From assembly GCA_022496805.1 (NCBI GenBank), contig CM040094.1:3061501-3125500 (forward strand): a stretch of 64,000 nt of DNA. The letters run 5' to 3'. Under the pieces are notes generated by a model that was not told the DNA's origin, searched no databases, and saw only the letters and a program-made list of their open reading frames with translations. Shown here piece after piece: positions 12,401-21,400 of the stretch (position 1 is its first letter; each line of letters opens with the position of its first letter). The translations under genes were made by a program, and so were the position numbers. This stretch comes from Pohlia nutans. Its lineage: Eukaryota; Streptophyta; Bryopsida; Bryales; Mniaceae.

Positions 12401-15400
12401 TGATGCAGTTTCATTCCTTTTTCATTTATAGTAAGTGAAAAACAACACATTTCCTATTAGTGCAAGCACACTAGTACCAAACCTGTCGTTTTTCATTCCC
12501 CACTTTGTGGAAATAGTGAATGGTGGCTATATATTATACTTATCTTTCTGTTTTCTTGTGACCAAAACCACTCACCAGCACTAAGGTAGGAAAACCAAAA
12601 ACGGTTAATGCCCTCAAGGCGTGCACTAGAGTTTTTTAAAAGCAGGGAGGTGGAAGACCGAAAATGGAGAATTTTTGCATGACGAGGATTCCAAAAATTT
12701 ACTAAAAATTACTAATTTTTTTGGAATCTTGTGTGCGGTTTTCTGTGATATTAGTTAACCGTTTTTGGTGCTTTCATGTGTAGAAAAGGAAGAGTCTAGT
12801 ATACAAGAAGGGGGTTTGACAAACTTCCCACTTTGAGAAATTGTAGATAATTATTTACGGGGAATAAAAATACGAAACAACTTGCATTCTTCATCATTTC
12901 TTCTTCTTCATCTCAAAAAAATTTCACATAATTTCTAACTCCATTCCTTCTGGTCAAATCACCTTATTTTCACCGTTTTTGGTTTTCCTACCTTAACACA
13001 ACCCATGTGCTTGGCACAGTTTCATTCCTTTTTTCATTTATAGTAAGTGAAAAACGACACATTTACTACTAGTGCAACCATTGAACAATTGTTAGTACAA
13101 AGTTACAGTAAATGGTTGGAAACTGAAACCTGATTAAGACGATCAACCTCGGCTTCGTAGGACTCAATGCTACCATTTGCAGTCTTGAAAGCAGCCAAGT
13201 ATTCCTCCATGACATACTCTGCAAGTGGTACAAAGGGATCGTAGTCTTCTTTCAGCTTAACACATTGGCCCATATTTTGGTTCAAGCTGTTCTGCGCTCA
13301 TTACAGATCTATTAAAAAGGATCATAATGCAAGAAGCATTTTAAAACAGAAGACATCACAAAATGTACAAGATCATGCTTATCTTGAAACCTCATACCGG
13401 AACCTCATAACCTCAAAACCTCATATGTATTTGTTAAAATGGCATATTCAGTTGATTCAATGAAAATCATGAAACCTCAGATCTGTAGTGTTTAGAGCTT
13501 TGGACACTTAAATTTCACAACTTTGACACTTTGAAACATCATGTTCTAACAAATATGACCATATGATCAATCTTCAGGCTTTGATGTTGTCAAAAAAATC
13601 TTGAAACAATTCAGATGGGTACATTCACAATATAACGAGCTCGGGGGGTGCACTCTACATTATGTTTGAGAATCACGTGCGTTCATGACCCCTTTTAAAA
13701 AAACCCTTGTATACGAGAGGTTATATGTCTAAATACCTTTGTATACAGATGTATTCCATTTTAAATATATGTTTAGTGTAAGTATACGTGAATATTTTCA
13801 ATTCTAAATGTGTTTATTGTATGTATACGTAATACGGCAATGTTCAAATTAATACCCCTTCTGTGCACTCACGTATACTCGTACATGTTTAGTACAGTGC
13901 ACTCCCCAAGATAACGAGCCAAGGAAACTATAACCAATGATTAATTTAACGGATTATTCAGCAATAATCTTATCATTTGAATTGATAATGCAATATAAAT
14001 TAGTAATTACATATATTATATGTCATTCTACAATATACTAAAGTTTGACGATGTTTGAGAAGTTACTGGTACTCCAAAACGACTAAAACATGGTCGTACA
14101 TGGTTGTTACTAATGATTAAAATGCACTATAAATGTTCATAATATGTCGCAAAATGTCCTAATCCTTTTCTAATATCTACATAAATTAAAATATATGATT
14201 CAACACACATTTTGTTAAAATTGGACCACATGTTGTTAAAACTAAACTATCAGATTGAAAAAGTGATAGGGAGTGCTACCCTTTGCAATAGAGATAGGTC
14301 CTCAATTTTTCTACACTGCTCTTATTTTGTGGAATAAGAGTAGCACTCCCTATCACTTTTCTAATTTGTTAGTCCAGTTTTAACGAAATGTGGTTCAATT
14401 TTGACAAAATGTGTATTATTTTCTAAGCACTCATCAAGAGTCATTAGATTTGAGCGAGGTTGGCTTGTTTTATTGTGAATGCACCCAGATTTAATTCTAT
14501 TGAAAACATGGATATTTGATATAGAAAGTGAGCGGATCCAAGCGTGAACCTTTATGATAACGCGATGAGCCTCCACTCGGGGATGATCTCTAGAAATGGT
14601 TTTAATATCTTGGACCTTCTCTACTCCCACAATTTTGGGATCAAGGCGTGAGACCAAATCCTCCATACCGCCAACATGGTCACAAATGTCGTCGAGCATT
14701 AACAAAATGGCATCTGTCATCTCCTCCATAGTAGGAACGAACACGAAGTGATCTTCCCAGTCTGCAACTAGTTTGATGAGGAACATTGGACGGAGCTTCA
14801 ATTCTGGTTCAGCCGCGGGAGGCCCAGCTGGATCCGTGAAGTCGTCGAGGTCGTCATCTACCACATTTTCCTTTATTGTGTACATGTCCCAAAGTTTTGT
14901 AAAACTTGCTACAGAATTTAAAACAACGTCACGAAGATGTTGTGTCATGGTGAAGTGGAGCCTGTATGCAAAGCGGCAAACATGGTCTCTCTGCCTGTCG
15001 GTCACTCTATTGGGTGGTATGATTTCTTCCACCAGTCCAACAACATTCCCCATCCACCTGCGTTTATGGAAACATTACATCCTTCTTTAGTTGCATTTGA
15101 AAAAAACATACGAATGACATATTACAAACATGAAAAAGGGTACATTCACGGTAACACGACCCAAGGAAACTGTAACCAGTGATTAATTTAACGGATTGTT
15201 AAGCAATAATCTTATCATATGAATTGATAACGTAATATAAATTAATAACTACATATAATATATGTCATTATACAATATACTAAAGTTTGACGATGTTTGG
15301 AAAGTTATTTGTACTCCAAAACGACTAAAATATGGTTGTAACCAGTTGTTAATAACGACTAAAATGTGCTAAAATGTTCAAAATATGTCGCAAAATGTCC

Positions 15401-18400
15401 TTAAATTTTTCTAACATCTACATAAATTGAAGATATTATTTTCTAAGCACTCATCAAGAGTCGTTATAACTAGGCGGGGTTGGCTCGTTTTTTTGTGAAT
15501 GTACCCAAAAACACATCATGATAAAATTTACATGTTTGTAATATGTTCTTTGTATATTTTTTTTACAATAAACATACATAAAACGTATGTCGAACGTAAT
15601 TACCCTTGTTCATCTCAACAACATACGTAAAACATTGCAAAACATGACTTGCCAAGTTTGAATGTGATAAAGTAAAAGGTATAAATGTATACAATACTTT
15701 TGAAAGAATTCTTACGAAGCTTTTAGGTCGTCTGATCTGTCAGAGCACCAACCATCCTGGAGAGGTGGGAAGTAGGGCCAAAGAAAGGGCCGTTCTTTGG
15801 TAAAAAGAATTGGATTGACCAACAATAGTTCACTAATATCATACTCTCTATGGAAGAGTTGTAGTCCAAATAACATAGCAAGTTCAGCAATGACGAGGGT
15901 ATCATGTATCAATCTTTTTATAGCTTTGAATCTTAGCTCTGGATCATATCCTACAGGGGCACAACCTTGCCTGCAACCATGTATAGCAGAGAATCCAAAA
16001 TTGAAGTTGTGCAAGTGAAGAAAAACTCCTAGTATTCCAAAAGCTCTTAGTTCCATGTACTTACTATTGCATAATCTTTACAAAATTTTAGTTTTGAATG
16101 ATGACAAATGTACTACTCATCGAAAATTTAGGATCTCACTAATTTTTAACGATTTCCATACGACATTCGATATTTCATGGGTTTGTATATTTTTTGTATG
16201 GATTTCGCACAGATTTTGCACTCATTGTGCACTGAATCCACACAGCTTCTACATTTACTCTTTTTGTTATCAACAAAGTGCAGAATCAGTGCAGAATTAG
16301 CACGAAATCCGTGCAAAATCCGTGCAAAAAATGTACAAACCCATGAAATATCAAATGTCACACGGAAATCGTTTAAAATCTGTGGGGTTCTAAATTCCTG
16401 ATGTACAGTGGGGTCCAACATGGAATGGCGTTTTTGGTTTCGCAGTGAGAAATTTTTTAGTACTGCCAACTTTGAAAGCTTCCCGAGAGCTCAAAAATTG
16501 GTATCTTACCACGAAATTTTTACCAGAGACACATCTTTAAGTTAATTGTATGTATGCCAAATTTCAAGGCCAAAAGATTCACCCAAAAAAAGTTATTCAA
16601 AATCTACCAACATTGGTAGCTGTGGAAATTGTTTCACTGCTGCCAACTTTGACAGCCTCCCGAGAATGGAAACATTTTTTCCTTACTTTGGTTTTTTTTT
16701 GGTAGAAACCAATTTGTGTTAGTAATATATGGTAAAAATCTCAAGTCTAAAAGATTAGTAAAAAAAAAGATATTCCCAATCTACCAACATGTGTAGTTGT
16801 GGGAAACAATGGGGGAAACCATTTCATTGCTACCAACTTTGACTACTATGTTGGTAGATTATGAATAACTTTTTTTTGGTGAATCTTTTGGCCTTGAAAT
16901 TTGGCATACATATAATTCACTTAAAGATGTTTCTTTGGTAAAACTTTCGTGGTAAAATACCAATTTTTGAGCTCTCAGGAGGCTTTCAAAGTTGGCAGTA
17001 TTCAAAGTTGGTAGGAATGAAATGGTTTCCCCATTGTATCCCACAACTACACATGTTGGTAGATTGTTAATATCTTTTGTTTTACTAATCTTTTAGACTT
17101 GAGATTTTTACCATATATTACTAACACAAATTGGTTTCCACCGAAAAAAAACCAAAGTAAGGAAAAAATAATTCCATTCTCGGGAGGCTGTCAAAGTTGG
17201 CAGCAGTGAAAAAATTTCCACAGCTACCAATGTTGGTAGATTCTGAATAACTTTTTTTGGGTGAATCTTTTGGCCTTGAAATTTGGCATACATATAATTA
17301 ACTTAAAGATGAGTCTTTGGTAAAAATTTCGTGGTAAGATACCAATTTTTGAGCTCTCGGGAGGCTTTCAAAGTTGGCAGTACTAAAAACATTCTCACTG
17401 CGAAACCAAAAACGCCATTCCATGTTGGACCCCTCTGTACAATGGGGTGACACCGAAATTGTCCCCTTGTGCAATTCCAGGGAAAGTGCCCACACTGCTG
17501 CCAACTTTGACACCCTCCCGAGCGCTAGAAAATTGTTATTTATACATGAAATTTAAGACAAAAAATCATTGTTATGTTGACAACATGTGTACCAAATTTT
17601 AAAGCTAGAAGATTGATACAAAAAAAGATATTCAAGATTTACTAACAAGGGGTAGCTGTAAGAAATGTTTCACAGCTGCCAACTTTGACACCCTCCCAAG
17701 GATTGAAGAATTTTTTTTTTCGCATGGGATTTTGGTAGTAGGAACATCTTTATATTGTTTACACATGTGAAAAAATTCAAGTCCAAAAGACCCACGAAAA
17801 ATATGATATTCCAAATCTACCAACAAGTGTAGTTGTGAGAAACAAAGTTGCTTCACAACTTCCAACTTTGATAGCCTCCCTAGGGCTGAGAATTTGTTAT
17901 TTCAATATGAAATTTTTGTCACATGATCTTTATGATGTTGATCATATGCATGAAAATTTTCAAGGCCAAAAAATACACTCAAAAATAGTTATTCTATATC
18001 TACCAACGTAGTTGTGAAGCAACTTTGTTTCTCACAACTACACATGTTGGTAGATTTGGAATATCATTTTTTTTGTGGGTCTTTAGGACTTGAATTTTTT
18101 CACATGTGTAAACAACATAAAGATGTTCGTACTCCCAAAATCCCATGCGAAAAAAAAATTTCTCAATCCTTGGGAGGGTGTCAAAGTTGGCAGCTGTGAA
18201 ACATTTCTTACAGCTACCCCTTGTTAGTAAATCTTGAATATCTTGTGTTGTATCAATCTTCTAACTTCGAAATTTGAGACGCATGTTGTCAACATAACAA
18301 TAATTTTTTGTCTAAAATTTCATGTATAAATAACAATTTTCCAGCGCTCGGGAGGGTGTCAAAGTTGGCAGCAGTGTGAGCACTTTCCCTGGAATTGCAC

Positions 18401-21400
18401 AAGGGGACAATTTCGGTGTCACCCCACTGTACAATAGGGTGACATTCAAATTGGCCGTTTAGTAGTTCCAGGGATAGTGTCCTACACTGCTGCCAACTTT
18501 GACACCCTCCCCATAGCTGAGAAATTGTTATTTTACCATGAAAATTTGGGGACAGCATCATCTTTATGTTGAAAACATGCATACCAAATTTCAAGTCCAG
18601 GAGACTTATACAAAAAAACTTATGCAAGATCTACCAACATGGGATAGCAGCTAGTGTCACAGCTGCCAACTTTGACACCCTCCCAAGAATTGAGGAAATT
18701 GTTTTTGCCCATGAAATTTTTGGAACAAAAACATTTTTATCTTGTTTGCATGTGTGGAAAATTTCAAGTCCAAAAGACCCATACAAAAAATAATATTCCA
18801 AATCTACCAACATGTGTAGTTTTGAGAAACATGTTGATAGATATGGAATAACTTTTTTTATGTATGTCTTTTGGCTTTGAAATTTATCCCACATGTTACC
18901 AGCGTACAGATGATCTTGTGCCAAAAATTTCATTATGTATCAACAAAAACTCAATCCTAAGGAGGGCGTCAAAGTTGGAAGTAGTTACCCCCTTTGTTTC
19001 TCAAAACTACACATGTTGGTAGATTTGGAATATTATTTTTTGTATGGGTCTTTCGGACTTGAAATTTTCCACACATGCAAACAACATAAAAATGTTTTTT
19101 CTCAAAAAATTTCATGGGCAAAAACAATTTCCTCAATTCTTGGGAGGGTGTCAAAGTTGGCAGCTGTGACACTTTTCTCACAGCTATCCCATGTTGGTAG
19201 ATCTTTCATAAGTTTTTTTGTATAAGTCTCCTGGACTTGAAATTTGGTATGCATGTTTTCAACATAAAGATGATGCTGTCCCCAAATTTTCATGGTAAAG
19301 TAACAATTTCTCAGCTTTGGGGAGGGTGTCAAAGTTGGCAGCAGTGTAGGACACTAACCCTGGAACTACTAAACGGCCAATTTGAATGTCACCCTATTGT
19401 ACATGACAAACAAGTGCCTTGTTGGCACAAACTTTGTATTTTTATAAGCGTACAACATCTTGACTACTTGGGAAATTCACGAACCAAACCTGCAAAAAAA
19501 AATTCTAAGGGATTTTTTAGGAGTTTTTACTATTAAAGTATACCCAAACTTGCACAATAGGCAAATGTTGTGAAGTTGTTTATCTAGAGTTCTTCTTAAA
19601 GTCATGGGTGTTTTTTACCACACATTCACACCATTGTTTGCAAGTGAAGAAAGGTATTAATACCACCTATAATTACTATAATCTCCCTCTAATATAATTA
19701 CTAAACTCTCCTTCTAATTTTTAGGTTGACCGGGTCTCCCTTATACTCCCCTTTGGCCCACTTTACAAATAACTAGAATTTGAGCCTAAAAATGATGGCA
19801 TTGGTGGCAAGAAAAAATAATTCATATTTAGCTTGTAAAAGAAATGAACATCAGACAATTGAATCTCTTCTTACCTCGGACAAGGTGCTTTGAGTCCCGT
19901 CAAAGGAAAAATCTGCATAGCAATCAGCTTTTCGCGCTCATGAAGCTGAGTTTCGAATAGGTAGTCTTGAATAGCTTTGTTGACTGCGTCATGGAAGTCC
20001 ACTCGGCACTCGTCCAATACAGCCTCCAAGGTTTCCGGATACCGTTGACTGAGCTCCCAGCCGACCAAAGTCCTCACCTTGATTTCAAGCTTTTTGTTAA
20101 CAAGTTCTGGATTCTCAAATGGAAGTCCTTTGATGTAGTGCATGTACCGCTGTAGATTAATTCATGGTTTGATAAGTGATCACATAATTAGCATACATTA
20201 AGAAACAATTAGATTTTGAAAATGCACAAACAAGGTAGATGGAGCAATAACTACAAGTTTGATCTTTCCTTTGAGCCAATTAGAATCTAGGAATCACTTC
20301 AGGTTCAAGATTTATCACATGATCAAGTCTCACAAACAAAGGTTTATTGCTACGTACACATCCAAAATATACTATTTTTTACGGATATAAGATACGATAC
20401 GATCCTTCTATTTAAGACACAATAATCATCGAATTCCTTAGCAGAAATCAACAATGCATACATAGAGAGGGAGAAATTCACGCGAGAATATGACATGTTT
20501 CATTGACTAATCAAACCTCTAGGAGAAGGGTTAATTAAGGAGAGAGAATGTTCGCATGTCGCCGTAATGAAGAAATGCAGGTAGTGAATTGATGACTATT
20601 TGACAAGCTCTGTGAGATCAGCTCACATTAGAAGCTTCGATCTTCTTTTTTAAATCCTTCGCCCCACATAATCTTAATAGAAAACTACTTTCATTTTCTC
20701 TGTCTAGAATCAAATTAATTCTGCACAACTTGACATCAACATTTTCAAATTTGTCACCGAATTGGAAGTGTTGTCAAATAGAAAGGCAACAAGTATTGGA
20801 CATTCAAATATTCACCAGAAACGAAACATGCCAAAAACAGAGTACTCACATGCACTCAAAAATTCACATTGAGCAGATCAAAAATGGAGAATTAATCCAA
20901 GCAAAAGAGTTAGAAGGGTTGTGGCTATGTTATTCAAGAGAATTTTACTAAATGGAATGATCACCTTTTGACATATTTTTGAGCACCGTTGTCCTCCCAC
21001 TCTAGCTCAAAAGTATCCGTTTTGCGATTGTAGTCCACAATCAAACAAGGAGCCCAAATGAACCTTTTGGGCTCTATAAGGTAATATCTTGAACGAGCTT
21101 TGACTCCTTTCTCGCCTCTTTTACGTGCCTTGCCAAGGACATTCAAGTTAGTCACTACACTAAATAGGTAGATTAGTGTTAGATACACTAATTTACATAA
21201 ACATGTTGGAAGTTTTTACTTTTGACCAATTTTTTTACCCTCTATATTGGTCAAGATGGGGATCTTTCAATAGTATTGGAATCAATGTCTTTGATAAAAA
21301 AATTTGTCGAGAGTAAAAATCTATAATAATTTCAAATCTTATAATTATCTAACACTAATCTACCTATTTAGTGTAGTGCAAATCAATCACGGTCACGTTC

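Larger units (their letters stand above)
13617..14486. mobile_element. TIR element GGGTACATTCAC, with two nested insertions
   Basis: Left end gggtacattcacaatata, right end tattgtgaatgcaccc. A sister copy at 15138-15506 aligns across its length. Relative to the sister this copy contains the hAT-like MITE (13640-13910) and a long inverted-repeat insert (about 14199-14412). The flanks share AGAT. Confidence 0.8.

Noticed and set aside
16404..19405. Small repeated ORFs (peptides with [15 protein letters not shown] sequence) in the palindrome array
   Set aside because: They are translations of the same non-coding subrepeat in both orientations, with no start conservation or protein-like domain.
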